Positions 29,241 through 38,915 of a DNA stretch of 64,000 bases are shown here, one piece after another. Every line of letters begins with the position of its first letter. The stretch's first letter is position 1. The notes under the pieces are model-generated. The model saw nothing but the letters and a program-made list of their open reading frames with translations, did no database searches and had not been told where the DNA came from. Location: positions 62,001-126,000 of the forward strand of contig NZ_PYFP01000006.1 of NCBI RefSeq assembly GCF_003056055.1. The letters are read 5' to 3'. The position numbers and the translations under genes were made by a program. This DNA is from Glaciimonas sp. PCH181 (GTDB taxonomy: Bacteria > Pseudomonadota > Gammaproteobacteria > Burkholderiales > Burkholderiaceae_D).

Positions 29241-29627
29241 TTACGATTGATTTTTATCCAGTAAGCGGCGATCGCGCTTGGTCGGCCGTCCTTTTATCAG
29301 CATAGTCGGTTCATGGAAGTATTTTCTATCCTCTGCAATCACGGTGCGTTTGCTGATACTTGCTTCGGTTTCCAGATAGAGCGTCTGCGCAATGATGGCC
29401 GAGCCGCGCACATCGGCAAGGCGCTGGACGACGATCTCCCATTCGTTGGCGCTATTGTTAATCGCCAACTTATCGCCGACTTTGAGATTGTGCGCAGGTT
29501 TAACCCGCTCGCCATTAAGGCTCACTTTGCCCGTACTGACCGCGTCGGTCGCCAGTGAACGAGTTTTAAAAAAGCGCGCCGCCCATAGCCATTTATCGAT
29601 GCGTACGCTATCTACAGAATTTGACAT
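29241..29627 (-). CDS. hslR: Heat-shock protein 15 (S4-domain RNA-binding protein)
   Basis: HslR binds 50S subunits carrying nascent chains released by premature dissociation and helps recycle them. The 128-aa product has an S4 domain at the N-terminus (VRIDKWLWAARFFKTRSLATDAV, about 8-30, then VSLNGERVKPAHNLKVGDKL) and a basic C-terminus (RPTKRDRR). A perfect AGGAGG ribosome-binding site precedes the ATG. Confidence 0.93.
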   Translation of the reverse strand: MSNSVDSVRIDKWLWAARFFKTRSLATDAVSTGKVSLNGERVKPAHNLKVGDKLAINNSANEWEIVVQRLADVRGSAIIAQTLYLETEASISKRTVIAEDRKYFHEPTMLIKGRPTKRDRRLLDKNQS

Positions 29628-29652
29628 GGCGATTTATTCCTCCTTTTTAGGC

Positions 29653-30465
29653 TTAAACAGGGTTATCGATATCAATAAACCGATGCTGCAAGCCGAACTG
29701 CTCAGCCAGATGACGGCCCAGCGCTTGCACGCCGTAACGTTCGGTTGCATGGTGCCCGGCAGCTAAATAGGCGACGCCCGATTCACGCGCCAGATGCACG
29801 GTCGGCTCCGAAATTTCGCCGCTAAGATAAACGCTGGCACCCGCCGCAATTGCTTCGCCCAAAAAATTCTGTGCGGCACCTGTGCACCACGCAATCTGTC
29901 CCAGTGGCTGATCCGGGTCGCCGATCAGCGTCGGCTTACGCTGCAATTTGCGTTCAATCAATTGCGCCCATGCACCAACCGTTTTCACGGCCGGATCGGC
30001 GATACTGCCCAGCCAGCCCAGACCATCGTCGCCGAAACGACCGTGCGGAATCAACCCAAGTTCCTGCGCCAATTGCGCGTTGTTACCCAACTCAGCATGG
30101 CCATCTAGCGGCAAATGATAGGCAAATAGATTAATGTCGTGCGTCAAAAGCAATTTCAGTCTATTGTGTTTGAGACCTATCACGCGGGCATCCTCACCTT
30201 TCCAGAAATAGCCGTGATGCACGAGGATGGCATCTGCTCCCGCGTCAACAGCAGCTTCAAGCAAAGCCTGACTAGCCGTAACCCCAGTAACCAAGGAAGA
30301 GATTTCACTGCGCCCTTCCACCTGCAAGCCGTTTGGGCAATAATCACGGTATTGTGTAATATTTAGCATGTCCGCTAAATAATTTGCGAGCTGCACCCGG
30401 CTGACTGAGTTTGCGTTATTAGCGCCATTATTTCCGGTCTCTTTCCCCACCAACTTTTGATTCAT
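29653..30465 (-). CDS. Nif3-like dinuclear metal-centre hexameric protein (YbgI family)
   Basis: The 270-aa protein has the family marks: [11 protein letters not shown] (about 42-52), [30 protein letters not shown] with the metal-binding His pair (about 60-88), [11 protein letters not shown] (about 112) and a C-terminal [13 protein letters not shown] with further ligands (about 230). Nif3 proteins are often annotated as GTP cyclohydrolase I type 2, but their function is unsettled. The first 24 residues are Asn-rich and not conserved, so a downstream start is possible. It is divergent from the DegS-like gene with a 14-bp gap. Confidence 0.9.
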   Translation of the reverse strand: MNQKLVGKETGNNGANNANSVSRVQLANYLADMLNITQYRDYCPNGLQVEGRSEISSLVTGVTASQALLEAAVDAGADAILVHHGYFWKGEDARVIGLKHNRLKLLLTHDINLFAYHLPLDGHAELGNNAQLAQELGLIPHGRFGDDGLGWLGSIADPAVKTVGAWAQLIERKLQRKPTLIGDPDQPLGQIAWCTGAAQNFLGEAIAAGASVYLSGEISEPTVHLARESGVAYLAAGHHATERYGVQALGRHLAEQFGLQHRFIDIDNPV

Positions 30466-30479
30466 TTTCTTACCTTTAT

Positions 30480-31652
30480 ATGCGACGTTTCTGGCTACTG
30501 TTTGCGCAAACCGTAACGATCGGTTTAGCGATTTGGTTCATTGTAACGACCCTGAAACCCGAGTGGGTTAACGGCGCGTTAGTCGGCAATACGCGACTGC
30601 ACATCGCCACATCCAAAGTCCCATTACAAGAGGCCCCTCCCGGCACGATCATTCAGGACTCGTATCGCGCGGCCTCGAAACGGGCTATGCCGTCGGTGGT
30701 GAATATCTTTACCAGCAAGGAAGCCAAGCCGTCCACGAATCCGTTCATGCAGGACCCCTTGTTCAAGAAATATTTTGGCGATCGCTCGGACGAGCCGGAA
30801 GAAAAACAATCCAGTCTTGGCTCCGGTGTGATTGTCAGTTCGCAAGGCTACATCCTGACCAATAATCACGTGGTCGAAGCCGCCGATGAAATTGAAGTCG
30901 CACTGGCCGATGGCCGCAAAGCTTCCGCTAAAGTAGTCGGTGCCGATCCTGACACCGATCTGGCCGTCATCAAGATCGATCTGCCAAACTTACCGGCAAT
31001 TACGCTTGGCCGTATCGATCAGGCTAGCGTCGGCGATGTGGTATTGGCGATAGGCAATCCTTTTGGCGTAGGACAGACTGTCACCATGGGGATTATTTCT
31101 GCCCTAGGCCGCAGCCATCTTGGCATCAATGCATTTGAGGACTTTATTCAAACCGACGCGGCCATCAATCCGGGCAATTCAGGCGGTGCACTGGTCGACA
31201 CGAACGGCAATCTGCTCGGTATCAACACTGCGATTTACTCACGCACCGGCGGTTCGCTGGGGATTGGTTTTGCGATTCCGGTTTCCACTGCTAAAACAGT
31301 GATGGAATCGATCATCAACACTGGCAGCGTGGTACGTGGCTATATCGGCGTTGAGCCGCAAGACATTACGCCGGAACTGGCAGAGAGCTTTGGTCTGAAA
31401 CAAAAGACTGGTGCGATTATTGCTGGCGTACTGAAAAATGGCCCAGCTGATAGAGCAGGTCTGAAGCCCGGCGATATTCTGGTGGCGATCAATGATACTA
31501 ACGTTGCCGACACGACCAGCTTGCTCAATCTGGTGGCGAAATTTGCACCCGGCAGTAAGGTGAAAATGGTCGTCATACGCAAGACAAAACAGTTGTCCAT
31601 CGATTTAACTATCGGCAAGCGCCCTTTGGTAAAACACCAGGAACAGGAATAA
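30480..31652 (+). CDS. DegS-like membrane-anchored HtrA serine protease
   Basis: The 390-aa protease has one N-terminal membrane anchor (about 4-24), a trypsin-like domain with catalytic His in TNNHVVE (about 132), Asp in [12 protein letters not shown] (about 162) and Ser in NPGNSGGAL (about 236), then one PDZ domain (about 285-380) with [11 protein letters not shown] single PDZ and a membrane anchor match DegS rather than DegP. DegS-type proteases cut anti-sigma factors during envelope stress. The ribosome-binding site is weak. The promoter must lie inside the divergent Nif3 gene. Confidence 0.92.
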   Translation: MRRFWLLFAQTVTIGLAIWFIVTTLKPEWVNGALVGNTRLHIATSKVPLQEAPPGTIIQDSYRAASKRAMPSVVNIFTSKEAKPSTNPFMQDPLFKKYFGDRSDEPEEKQSSLGSGVIVSSQGYILTNNHVVEAADEIEVALADGRKASAKVVGADPDTDLAVIKIDLPNLPAITLGRIDQASVGDVVLAIGNPFGVGQTVTMGIISALGRSHLGINAFEDFIQTDAAINPGNSGGALVDTNGNLLGINTAIYSRTGGSLGIGFAIPVSTAKTVMESIINTGSVVRGYIGVEPQDITPELAESFGLKQKTGAIIAGVLKNGPADRAGLKPGDILVAINDTNVADTTSLLNLVAKFAPGSKVKMVVIRKTKQLSIDLTIGKRPLVKHQEQE

Positions 31653-31737
31653 TTCCTTTTCGCCAGCCATCGCATCGATGGTCATTGCTCACCCGACCTG
31701 ATCGGGGTGGAAGACCTAGGTTTAGGCGTACAGCCGT

Positions 31738-31776
31738 GCGGCAATCCTCCTTTATTTAAGGATGATGATTGTCCGC
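31738..31776. other. Imperfect hairpin behind the DegS-like gene
   Basis: GCGG-C-AATC (31738-31746) can pair with GATT-GT-CCGC (31767-31776), and a short CACCCGA/TCGGGGTG stem precedes it. Neither has a good T-tract. They may slow or end the protease transcript before the DUF2461 gene, but this is a weak call. Confidence 0.3.
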
Positions 31777-31819
31777 ATAGCGCGGCAGATTTAGAAAAAG
31801 TTGGATAGAAAGAAAATCA

Positions 31820-32512
31820 ATGCACGTGCATGACTTGAAGCAATATTTAGCAGAACTATCTGAAAATAATAACCGTGCGTGGTTTGTCATGAACAAACCG
31901 CGTTACGACATTTTGCGCATCGAATTTTTGGAATTAGTAGTTCGTCTGATCGGTGAAATTACGCGTTTCGATCCTGCGGTTGCTGCCTGCAATCCCAAAA
32001 AAGCGCTGTTTAGAATCAATCGCGACATGCGCTTTTCGCACGATAAAAATCCTTACAAAACCACCTTTTCTGCGGCAATAACCGCCAGTGGCCTGAAACG
32101 GCCCAGTCAAGGCGGTGGCCCGATGTATTACTTCCACGTCAATTCCGAGGGCATGCTGCGTATCGCCGCGGGCGAATATATTCCGCCAGCAGATCGCTTG
32201 CGTGCCATCCGTCAACAAATCGCCACCGATAGCACTGGCTTTGGCAAACTGCTAAAAAATAAAAAACTTCTGGCAAGTTATGACGGCCTGGAAACCGGCG
32301 AACAATTGGTGCGTCCACCCAAAGGCTTTGATGCCGATACACCGTATATCGACTACATCAGACTCAAAAGTTATCTTGTGCGCAAGGAACAGCCGCTGAA
32401 GAAAATGCTGGGAGATGCGTTGGAGCAGGAATTGGTTGCCAGCTTCAAAGATGCTTATCCGCTGGTAAATTGGCTGCGACAAATCAATACGCCGATTGAA
32501 GAGGAAATCTGA
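31820..32512 (+). CDS. DUF2461 domain protein
   Basis: The 230-aa protein fits the DUF2461/TIGR02453 family: an N-terminal FLAEL-like start (LKQYLAELSENNNRAWF), then FRINRDMRFSHDKNPYKTTFSAAI (about 69-92), GGPMYYFHVNSEGMLRIAAGEYIPP (about 101-125) and a C-terminal KGFDADTPYIDYIRLKSY. Its function is unknown in any organism as far as I know. It is cytosolic, with no signal or membrane span. It is convergent with tatC across a strong terminator. Confidence 0.88.
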   Translation: MHVHDLKQYLAELSENNNRAWFVMNKPRYDILRIEFLELVVRLIGEITRFDPAVAACNPKKALFRINRDMRFSHDKNPYKTTFSAAITASGLKRPSQGGGPMYYFHVNSEGMLRIAAGEYIPPADRLRAIRQQIATDSTGFGKLLKNKKLLASYDGLETGEQLVRPPKGFDADTPYIDYIRLKSYLVRKEQPLKKMLGDALEQELVASFKDAYPLVNWLRQINTPIEEEI

Positions 32513-32567
32513 GCTATACAGACCACTGACCCAGCGCCGTGGTGGGTGGAACATGGGCAATAAAAAG

Positions 32568-32605
32568 AAATGGCTTAGCGAACTATCGTTCGCTAAGCCA
32601 TTTTT
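32568..32605. terminator. Bidirectional terminator between DUF2461 and tatC
   Basis: AAATGGCTTAGCGAAC (32568-32583) and GTTCGCTAAGCCATTT (32588-32603) form a perfect 16-bp stem around TATC, with T-tracts on both strands. It closes the tat transcript and the DUF2461 transcript. Confidence 0.95.
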
Positions 32606-32617
32606 CTTTTACAGCAT

Positions 32618-33385
32618 TCAAATCGTTTCTTCTGCATCCTTCGGCGCTTGCGTCGCCTTGACGAACAACGGCGCCACCAGCAGGCCGACCTCGTATAAAA
32701 CGCACAGAGGAACGGCTAGCAATAGCTGACTCATGATATCTGGTGGAGTGACAACCGCTGCGATAACAAATGCACCGACAATCACATAAGGGCGAATCGC
32801 CTTGAGTTTTTCCAATGATACCAAGCCCATCCGAACCAGCACAATCACGACAATCGGCACCTCAAAAGTCATACCGAAAGCGATGAACATCGTCATCACA
32901 AAATCAAAGTAGCTGTCGATATCCGGCGCGACCGAGATGGATTTTGGCGCAAAGTTATTGATGAAATGAAAAATCACCTTAAACACCAGGAAATAACAGA
33001 AGGCAACCCCGGTGATAAATAACAGCGATGACGAGATCACCAACGGCGCAATCAGTTTCTTTTCATGCGCATATAAACCCGGTGCAATGAATGCCCACAA
33101 TTGATACAGCACCCACGGCAAGGCAATGACAAAGGCCACTAGCAGTGTGACTTTAACGGGAATTAAAAACGGCGTAATCACGCCGGTTGCGATCATTTTG
33201 CTGCCCGTAGGAAGCGCAGCAATCATCGGTGCGGCTAAAAAATCGTAGATATTCGCGGCAAATGGCATCAGGCACAAAAACACCACAATAATAGCGATCG
33301 ACGCTTTCATGATGCGGTTGCGCAGCTCTATCAGATGCGAGATAAAGGTTTCCTCGACAGGGCTGGTTTTTTGTTCTTCAGTCAT
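32618..33385 (-). CDS. tatC: Sec-independent translocase subunit TatC
   Basis: TatC is the receptor for twin-arginine signal peptides in the inner membrane. The 255-aa product has six predicted helices, the N-terminal FISHLIELRNRIMKA motif with the conserved Glu (about 14-28) and a periplasmic/cytosolic FEVP motif (about 170). It is the last gene of hinT-tatA-tatB-tatC. The binding protein at 22.8 kb is one possible substrate in this window. Confidence 0.97.
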   Translation of the reverse strand: MTEEQKTSPVEETFISHLIELRNRIMKASIAIIVVFLCLMPFAANIYDFLAAPMIAALPTGSKMIATGVITPFLIPVKVTLLVAFVIALPWVLYQLWAFIAPGLYAHEKKLIAPLVISSSLLFITGVAFCYFLVFKVIFHFINNFAPKSISVAPDIDSYFDFVMTMFIAFGMTFEVPIVVIVLVRMGLVSLEKLKAIRPYVIVGAFVIAAVVTPPDIMSQLLLAVPLCVLYEVGLLVAPLFVKATQAPKDAEETI

Positions 33386-33481
33386 GAATGGCTAAGGCAT
33401 TTTTTTGCAGACTAGCCTGCTGGCGCAGTGGGGACAAGCGCGAAAGGTTGGCGCCCACGGCGCCGTTGCATAAGAGCCGCT

Positions 33482-33979
33482 TCATGCGTAAAACGAACCG
33501 GAATTTTTAGGTGTGCTGGCGGGACGATATTTGGAAACCCGTGCTGCGCCCGATATCACGCGCACTCTGCGACCACTCTGATTTTTGTACCAACCGGGAA
33601 CGGCGCTGTTTTTGGCGAGTTTTTTCTTACGAAAATTTTTGGCCTTGATCGCCAGCTGCTCTGTGGTCCCGGTCCTTACGTAAGTCGCGGACGGCGTATC
33701 GTCCCAGGCCGAATGCAGCGAATCCCGGGTATCTGCAATAGTCTGGGTAACACTACTTTCAAAACCGCTGGCTGCTTCCTGCACGTCTTTCTGCATCTTG
33801 CGCAGTTCTTCGATTTCAATCTCACGACTGACTTCGGATTTGACCTCATTGATATAACGTTGCGCACGACCAAACAACGAGCCCGCCATGCGGGCTACGG
33901 TCGGCAATTTTTCCGGTCCAATGACAACCAGTGCCACAACACCAATTACGGCAAGTTTCGTAAGGCCAATATCAATCAT
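33482..33979 (-). CDS. tatB: Twin-arginine translocase subunit TatB
   Basis: TatB forms the receptor complex with TatC. The 165-aa protein starts with one membrane helix (MIDIGLTKLAVIGVVALVVIG split by the FGxxE-type hinge GPEKLP, about 21-26), followed by an amphipathic helix (ARMAGSLFGRAQRYINEVKSEV) and a long basic C-terminus rich in Arg/Ser, longer than in E. coli relatives of similar spacing. It lies between tatA and tatC. Confidence 0.94.
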   Translation of the reverse strand: MIDIGLTKLAVIGVVALVVIGPEKLPTVARMAGSLFGRAQRYINEVKSEVSREIEIEELRKMQKDVQEAASGFESSVTQTIADTRDSLHSAWDDTPSATYVRTGTTEQLAIKAKNFRKKKLAKNSAVPGWYKNQSGRRVRVISGAARVSKYRPASTPKNSGSFYA

Positions 33980-34043
33980 GAGGTAGTTACGGCAATCGTT
34001 AAGTCACGCACGGCAACAATAAAGCCGCGCTGATGACGTTAAC

Positions 34044-34265
34044 TCAGAAACCGGTTTTATCCTGTTCTTTGGCTGCGACGTCAATGGTCGGCTTCGGAGC
34101 TTGTGTTGCATCCGCTGCTTTCTCTTCTTCGCCTTTTACGCCGTCTTTAAAACCTTTAACGGCCTTGCCCAGATCAGAGCCCATATTGCCAATTTTCTTG
34201 GTCCCGAATACCAACATGACGATTACCAGCACGATTAACCAGTGCCAAATACTGAACGAACCCAT
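34044..34265 (-). CDS. tatA: Twin-arginine translocase subunit TatA
   Basis: TatA oligomerises to form the passage for folded proteins. The 73-aa protein has the [21 protein letters not shown] membrane helix, split here from the amphipathic helix [20 protein letters not shown] (about 23-42), and an acidic/Ala-rich tail. The FGTKKI hinge is the TatA hallmark. It is first of the tat genes, behind hinT. Confidence 0.95.
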   Translation of the reverse strand: MGSFSIWHWLIVLVIVMLVFGTKKIGNMGSDLGKAVKGFKDGVKGEEEKAADATQAPKPTIDVAAKEQDKTGF

Positions 34266-34411
34266 ATTTTCTCCTTGCCGGACGCATATGTCCGGAATCT
34301 AATCACAACACAACCAAAGCGATGTTCTGGTTTTGCTGTGCATTTAATTTATAGTCTTACCGTATCCCGCAATTACATTTTCCTTGCATCATTCTTTGCA
34401 CCGTATGTGAA

Positions 34412-34783
34412 TCAATGCTGCCCTTTCCAAGGGCGCGGGCCACCGATTACGTGCAGATGTAAATGATATACCTCTTGGCCGCCGTTGGGACCGGTGTTAA
34501 TCAAAGTCTTAAAACCACCGCCAGCCTGGCCATCGGCGTCAACCTGATAACCGCAACCCTGCTCTTGCGCCAATCGTGGCACGAGGAGCATCATTTTACC
34601 CAGCAAAGCCGCATTCTGCTCGCTACAATCTGCCAGCGTAGCAATATGTTGCTTTGGAATAATCAAAAAATGGACCGGTGCTGCCGGATTATGGTCAGGA
34701 AACGCCACCACGTCGTCATCTTCATAGATGAACTTGACTGGAATCTGTTTAGCAGCGATCTTGCAAAAAATACAGTTATCCAA
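34412..34783 (-). CDS. hinT: HIT-family purine nucleoside phosphoramidase
   Basis: HinT hydrolyses adenosine phosphoramidates and acyl-adenylates. The histidine-triad motif HLHLHVIGG lies near the C-terminus, and the family start DNCIFCKIAAKQIP is intact. No ATG is available. The TTG at 34783 (read as MDNCIF) has a GGAG ribosome-binding site at the right distance and gives 123 aa. A second TTG six codons upstream lacks one. It lies between hisE and tatA, the usual betaproteobacterial order. Confidence 0.93.
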   Translation of the reverse strand: MDNCIFCKIAAKQIPVKFIYEDDDVVAFPDHNPAAPVHFLIIPKQHIATLADCSEQNAALLGKMMLLVPRLAQEQGCGYQVDADGQAGGGFKTLINTGPNGGQEVYHLHLHVIGGPRPWKGQH

Positions 34784-34946
34784 ATTATCTCCACCTGTCA
34801 AAGGGTATAAATTGATCCAAAATCGTTATGCAGAGGTTTGCGAATATGGCAAAAACAATCAGGCAATGCCGGTCGTTCAAGTTGCATATCCCGATTAAAA
34901 GCGATTTTGCCCACATCGCCGATTGCTGCTGACGACACGCGGAAAC

Positions 34947-35342
34947 TCAGGTTTTGATGCCATCAATTTTTGCCGAGGTTTTTGCTTCTTCCGCCTCACG
35001 CGTGGTGAGTTTGCGGTTAGCCTTCTCTTCGATCCCCGACAATCCCTCGCGGCGCGCCAGCTCATCAAGCACATCCTGCGGCGTCAAATCGAACTGCGCC
35101 AACATAATCATCGAATGAAACCAGAGATCCGCACATTCATACAGAACATGCGATTTATCGCCATCAACGCGCGCATCCTTGGCCGCCATCACCGTTTCTG
35201 TAGCTTCTTCACCAATTTTTTTCAAAATGGCATCGTCGCCCTTCGAAAACAAACGCGCGACATACGATTTTTCAGGATCGCCGCCATTTACCAGCTTGCG
35301 CGACTCAATGACTTCGGCCAGCCGCCGTAATGTTTCACTCAT
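34947..35342 (-). CDS. hisE: Phosphoribosyl-ATP diphosphatase
   Basis: HisE hydrolyses PR-ATP to PR-AMP, the second step of histidine synthesis. The 131-aa MazG-like protein has [31 protein letters not shown] (metal-binding Glu residues in EEATE, about 42) and [13 protein letters not shown] (about 69), followed by a Lys/Glu-rich tail. It is separate from hisI, as is normal in this group, and follows it by 16 bp. Confidence 0.95.
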   Translation of the reverse strand: MSETLRRLAEVIESRKLVNGGDPEKSYVARLFSKGDDAILKKIGEEATETVMAAKDARVDGDKSHVLYECADLWFHSMIMLAQFDLTPQDVLDELARREGLSGIEEKANRKLTTREAEEAKTSAKIDGIKT

Positions 35343-35358
35343 AATGCGGACTCATTGT

Positions 35359-35757
35359 TCATTTGTAGATGGTCTCAGGATTTTTCAGCACCGGCTCAAC
35401 CGCATTCCAGGCACCGCTTTTTTCCGATCCCTCAAACTTTTGGAAAAAGCAGGAATGGCGCCCCGTATGACAAGCGATGGCGCCAGCTTGCTCGACTTTC
35501 AACAGCACGACGTCTTCATCGCAATCCAACCGTATTTCGTGTACTTTTTGAACGTGGCCGGATTCTTCGCCTTTGTGCCATAGCTTTTTGCGTGAACGGC
35601 TCCAATACACCGCCTCACCCAGCGCCACGGTTTTAGCCAGCGCATCACGATTCATCCAGGCGAACATCAACACATCGCCAGAGCCGACTTCCTGGGCGAT
35701 CACCGGCACCAGACCGTACTCGTCCCATTTGACCTTATTTAACCAGCTCACACTCAT
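35359..35757 (-). CDS. hisI: Phosphoribosyl-AMP cyclohydrolase
   Basis: HisI opens the purine ring of PR-AMP. The 132-aa zinc enzyme has [17 protein letters not shown] start (about 28-40), [18 protein letters not shown] (about 53-70), the metal-binding [11 protein letters not shown] (about 78) and the zinc Cys residues in [10 protein letters not shown] (about 96). Its start overlaps the hisF stop by 4 bp. Confidence 0.96.
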   Translation of the reverse strand: MSVSWLNKVKWDEYGLVPVIAQEVGSGDVLMFAWMNRDALAKTVALGEAVYWSRSRKKLWHKGEESGHVQKVHEIRLDCDEDVVLLKVEQAGAIACHTGRHSCFFQKFEGSEKSGAWNAVEPVLKNPETIYK

Positions 35758-36518
35758 GCCAGCCTCATCGGAATCTGTTGTGCAGCCATAAATCGTTTCG
35801 CTTCTTGCACCGTATGTTGCCCATAATGAAAAATACTCGCCGCCAAAACGGCGTCGGCACGACCAATTTTGATACCATCAGCCAGATCTTGCAAACCACC
35901 CACGCCACCAGAAGCAATCACTGGAATTCTAACCGCGTTCGAAACAGCGCTAGTCAGCGCCAGATCGAAACCAACTTTAGTGCCATCGCGATCCATGCTG
36001 GTCAGCAGGATTTCACCTGCGCCTAGCAGCTCCATCTTTTGCGCCCATTCAATGGCATCCAATCCAGTCGCCTGACGGCCGCCATGGGTAAATACTTCCC
36101 ACTTTCCCGGCGCTGTCTGCTTGGCGTCGATTGCGACCACGATGCATTGCGAACCGTACTTGCTAGCCGCATCCGCGACTAATTGCGGATTGGTCACGGC
36201 CGAAGTGTTAATGCTGACCTTATCAGCGCCAGCATTCAATAACCGCCGTACATCGGAAACCACGCGCACGCCACCACCGACCGTCAATGGAATAAATACC
36301 TGCGACGCTACCGCTTCGATGATGTCGAGAATCAGATCGCGATTGTCGGAAGAGGCAGTAATGTCGAGGAAAGTAATCTCATCCGCACCCTGTTCATCAT
36401 AGCGACGCGCAATTTCAACCGGATCGCCAGCATCGCGCAACTCGGTAAAATTAACGCCCTTGACGACGCGACCGTTGGTCACATCAAGGCAAGGGATAAT
36501 GCGTTTAGCAAGGGTCAT
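35754..36518 (-). CDS. hisF: Imidazole glycerol phosphate synthase cyclase subunit
   Basis: HisF closes the imidazole ring using ammonia supplied by HisH. The 254-aa beta/alpha barrel begins [19 protein letters not shown] with the catalytic Asp (about 12), and continues with FLDITAS (about 50), [15 protein letters not shown] (about 81), the second catalytic Asp in [13 protein letters not shown] (about 129-) and IASGGVGGL (about 221). It overlaps hisI and hisA by 4 bp each. Confidence 0.97.
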   Translation of the reverse strand: MTLAKRIIPCLDVTNGRVVKGVNFTELRDAGDPVEIARRYDEQGADEITFLDITASSDNRDLILDIIEAVASQVFIPLTVGGGVRVVSDVRRLLNAGADKVSINTSAVTNPQLVADAASKYGSQCIVVAIDAKQTAPGKWEVFTHGGRQATGLDAIEWAQKMELLGAGEILLTSMDRDGTKVGFDLALTSAVSNAVRIPVIASGGVGGLQDLADGIKIGRADAVLAASIFHYGQHTVQEAKRFMAAQQIPMRLA

Positions 36519-37330
36519 GGTTGATCAGCGTCTGGCTGCTCCAACAATTCTTCATCAATATCATCGTAGTCGGTCAATCCATCGGCACGCTCTTGCGCGC
36601 TGCGCAAATCTAACGTGCCTTCATAGATCGAACGGCCGCAAATCACGCCTTCGATGCCTTCATCCTGTACTTCGCACAGCGCCTCAACATCTTTGATGTC
36701 ATGCACGCCACCCGAAGCAATCACCGGAATAGTCATGCTTTGCGCCAATTTCACAGTTGCTTCAATATTCACGCCGCCCATCATGCCGTCACGGCCAATA
36801 TCGGTATAAATGATCGAGTTGCAACCGTAGTCTTCGAATTTTTTAGCCAGATCGATAACTTCGTGCCCAGATAACTTGCTCCAGCCATCGGTTGCCACTT
36901 TGCCATCTTTAGCGTCCAATCCGACAATAATCTGCCCAGGAAAAGCGCTGCACGCATCGTGCAAAAAGCCCGGATTCTTGACGGCGGCTGTACCGATAAT
37001 GATATAGCTCAGGCCGTCATCGAGATAACGCTCAATGGTATCCAGATCGCGAATCCCACCGCCCAGTTGCACCGGAATTTCGTCGATGCCATGGGCCAGT
37101 GCAAATTCTCGCACTGACTTGATGATGGATTTCACTGCGGCTTCGTTTTTCGGCTTTCCAGCAAAAGCACCGTTGAGATCAACCAGATGCAGGCGACGTG
37201 CGCCCTGCTCCAGCCAATGCAGCGCCATTTTGCCTGGATCATCGGAAAACACAGTGGCTTGGTTCATATCGCCTTGTTTAAGGCGAACACAGTGACCGTC
37301 TTTCAGGTCGATGGCAGGTATCAGCAGCAT
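36515..37330 (-). CDS. hisA: ProFAR isomerase
   Basis: HisA isomerises ProFAR to PRFAR in histidine synthesis. The barrel starts [20 protein letters not shown] with the catalytic Asp (about 8), followed by [14 protein letters not shown] (about 47), QLGGGIRDL (about 85), the second catalytic Asp in [14 protein letters not shown] (about 135) and [13 protein letters not shown] (about 236). At 271 aa it carries about 22 extra acidic residues at the C-terminus compared with most HisA proteins. Confidence 0.96.
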   Translation of the reverse strand: MLLIPAIDLKDGHCVRLKQGDMNQATVFSDDPGKMALHWLEQGARRLHLVDLNGAFAGKPKNEAAVKSIIKSVREFALAHGIDEIPVQLGGGIRDLDTIERYLDDGLSYIIIGTAAVKNPGFLHDACSAFPGQIIVGLDAKDGKVATDGWSKLSGHEVIDLAKKFEDYGCNSIIYTDIGRDGMMGGVNIEATVKLAQSMTIPVIASGGVHDIKDVEALCEVQDEGIEGVICGRSIYEGTLDLRSAQERADGLTDYDDIDEELLEQPDADQP

Positions 37331-37404
37331 GGCTACGGTATAAAAGGAGAGTTAGAAAAATAAGACAAAAACATCAAATAAGTGCTAAACCGGTCGCCTC
37401 GCAC

Positions 37405-38043
37405 TCAAGGTTTCCAGTGAACAAAGTTCTTGTACAGCTGCAAACCAGCGGAGGCACTTTTCTCCGGATGGAACTGCGTAGCGAAAATATTATCACGCGC
37501 GACCGCGCAACTGAACGGTGCGCCGTAATGTGTCTCGCCAACGGTGTGCGTAGAATCGCTGGGAACAGCGTAATAACTATGCACAAAATAGAAATAGGCG
37601 TCATCGGCAACATCTTTCCACAACGGATGTGGCAGCGTTTGATGGACCCGATTCCAGCCCATTTGCGGGACTTTGAAGCGTGAGCCGTCTTCCTGCAACT
37701 GGTCGTCTAGCTGAAAACGCACAACTTTGCCGGGCAACAAACCCAAACCTGGCGTATCGCCCTCTTCACTCCAGTCAAACAACATTTGCTCGCCAATACA
37801 TACACCCAACAAAGGCTTGCTGCGCGCTGCTTCCATCACGGCTTCCTGCACACCGGATTCGCGCAAGCTGCGCATGCAATCGTGCATAGCGCCCTGACCG
37901 GGCAAGACAATTCTGTCGGCGGCCTGAATATCAGCGACCTCACCAGAAATGCGGACATCGACTTCAGGTGCGACCTGACGCAGCGCTTGCGCTACAGAGC
38001 GCAAATTACCAACGCCATAATCAACTACAACAATTTTTTTCAT
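37405..38043 (-). CDS. hisH: Imidazole glycerol phosphate synthase glutamine amidotransferase subunit
   Basis: HisH hydrolyses glutamine and channels ammonia to HisF. The start at 38043 ([13 protein letters not shown]) replaces an in-frame ATG four codons earlier. The 212-aa class I amidotransferase shows [10 protein letters not shown] (about 8), [11 protein letters not shown] (about 50), the nucleophile in [11 protein letters not shown] (about 84; QM is as usual, with IGEQ) and the His-Glu pair in TQFHPEKS (about 194). Between hisB and hisH many Burkholderia have marC; it is absent here. Confidence 0.95.
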   Translation of the reverse strand: MKKIVVVDYGVGNLRSVAQALRQVAPEVDVRISGEVADIQAADRIVLPGQGAMHDCMRSLRESGVQEAVMEAARSKPLLGVCIGEQMLFDWSEEGDTPGLGLLPGKVVRFQLDDQLQEDGSRFKVPQMGWNRVHQTLPHPLWKDVADDAYFYFVHSYYAVPSDSTHTVGETHYGAPFSCAVARDNIFATQFHPEKSASAGLQLYKNFVHWKP

Positions 38044-38079
38044 GATAAAAAACACAGTCCGGACAAAGAATAACGACGC

Positions 38080-38676
38080 TTAAAGACTACCCTTAGTCGA
38101 GGGAATCACACCTAGCGAACGTGGGTCAAGTTCAACAGCCATGCGTAATGCCCGACCGAAAGCCTTGAATACGGTTTCGCACTGATGGTGCGCATTTTCG
38201 CCGCGTAAGTTATCGATGTGCAACGAAACCAGTGCGTGATTCACGAAGCCCTGAAAAAATTCGTGCGTCAGATCAACGTCGAACGCGCCGATCATGGCGC
38301 GTTTAAAAGGTACATGGAATTCGAGTTCAGGACGACCTGAAAAGTCGATGACCACCCGCGACAAAGCCTCATCCAGCGGCACATACGCGTGACCGTAACG
38401 ACGTATCCCTTTTTTGTCGCCTATCGCTTGCGCAAAAGCTTGTCCAAGCGTAATGCCCACATCTTCCACCGTATGATGCGCATCAATATGCAAATCGCCG
38501 ACTGCCTCGACCTCAATATCGATCAGGCCATGACGCACAATCTGATCCAGCATATGGTCCAGAAAAGGTACGCCGGTATTCAGTTTTTTCTGACCGGTAC
38601 CGTCAATATTGATGGCGACGCGAATTTGCGTCTCATTAGTGTTGCGGGTAATCGCTGCTGTACGGGGGGTAGACAT
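38080..38676 (-). CDS. hisB: Imidazoleglycerol-phosphate dehydratase (monofunctional)
   Basis: HisB dehydrates IGP to imidazole acetol phosphate. The start at 38676 ([16 protein letters not shown]) is chosen because the 34 upstream open codons are not conserved. The 198-aa product has the manganese-binding repeats FLDHMLDQI and HHTVEDVGI near 45-80 and their copies [13 protein letters not shown] and [13 protein letters not shown] near 145-180. It lacks the phosphatase domain of enteric HisB. About 240 bp separate it from the methyltransferase gene, the largest gap within the his cluster. Confidence 0.96.
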   Translation of the reverse strand: MSTPRTAAITRNTNETQIRVAINIDGTGQKKLNTGVPFLDHMLDQIVRHGLIDIEVEAVGDLHIDAHHTVEDVGITLGQAFAQAIGDKKGIRRYGHAYVPLDEALSRVVIDFSGRPELEFHVPFKRAMIGAFDVDLTHEFFQGFVNHALVSLHIDNLRGENAHHQCETVFKAFGRALRMAVELDPRSLGVIPSTKGSL

Positions 38677-38882
38677 GTTCAGATTGAGACCAAAGTGACG
38701 ATAAAAAACCCTTTTATAGGGCGTCGAGAGTGGGTAATACGGATAATTCTTTGATTTCTGTTGCTTTTCTAAGGCCATCCTTAGCGGAGGAGCGCCTAAC
38801 CAGAATACCGCCCCATTTTACCGGGATTTTGATGCAAGATTCACCTGACGGCAGATTATCCCAAAAGACCATTTTTAGTCAT

Positions 38883-38910
38883 GCTATAGCCTATTCGCTA
38901 TTTCCGACAA
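38883..38910 (-). promoter_or_regulatory. Candidate promoter for hisB and downstream his genes
   Basis: On the minus strand TTGTCG (plus 38905-38910) and TATAGC (plus 38883-38888) are spaced 16 bp, immediately after the methyltransferase stop. This could let hisBHAFIE be transcribed apart from hisGD. It is a sequence match only, with a moderate -10. Confidence 0.3.
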
Positions 38911-38915
38911 GAAAC

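Noticed and set aside
38702..38725. Attenuator-like CCCT/AGGG hairpin with T6 just upstream of hisB
   Set aside because: The stem is only four base pairs and there is no His-rich leader peptide nearby, so it cannot be called an attenuator.
38677..38778. N-terminal extension of HisB
   Set aside because: 34 extra codons are not conserved, and the start at 38676 gives the normal HisB length.
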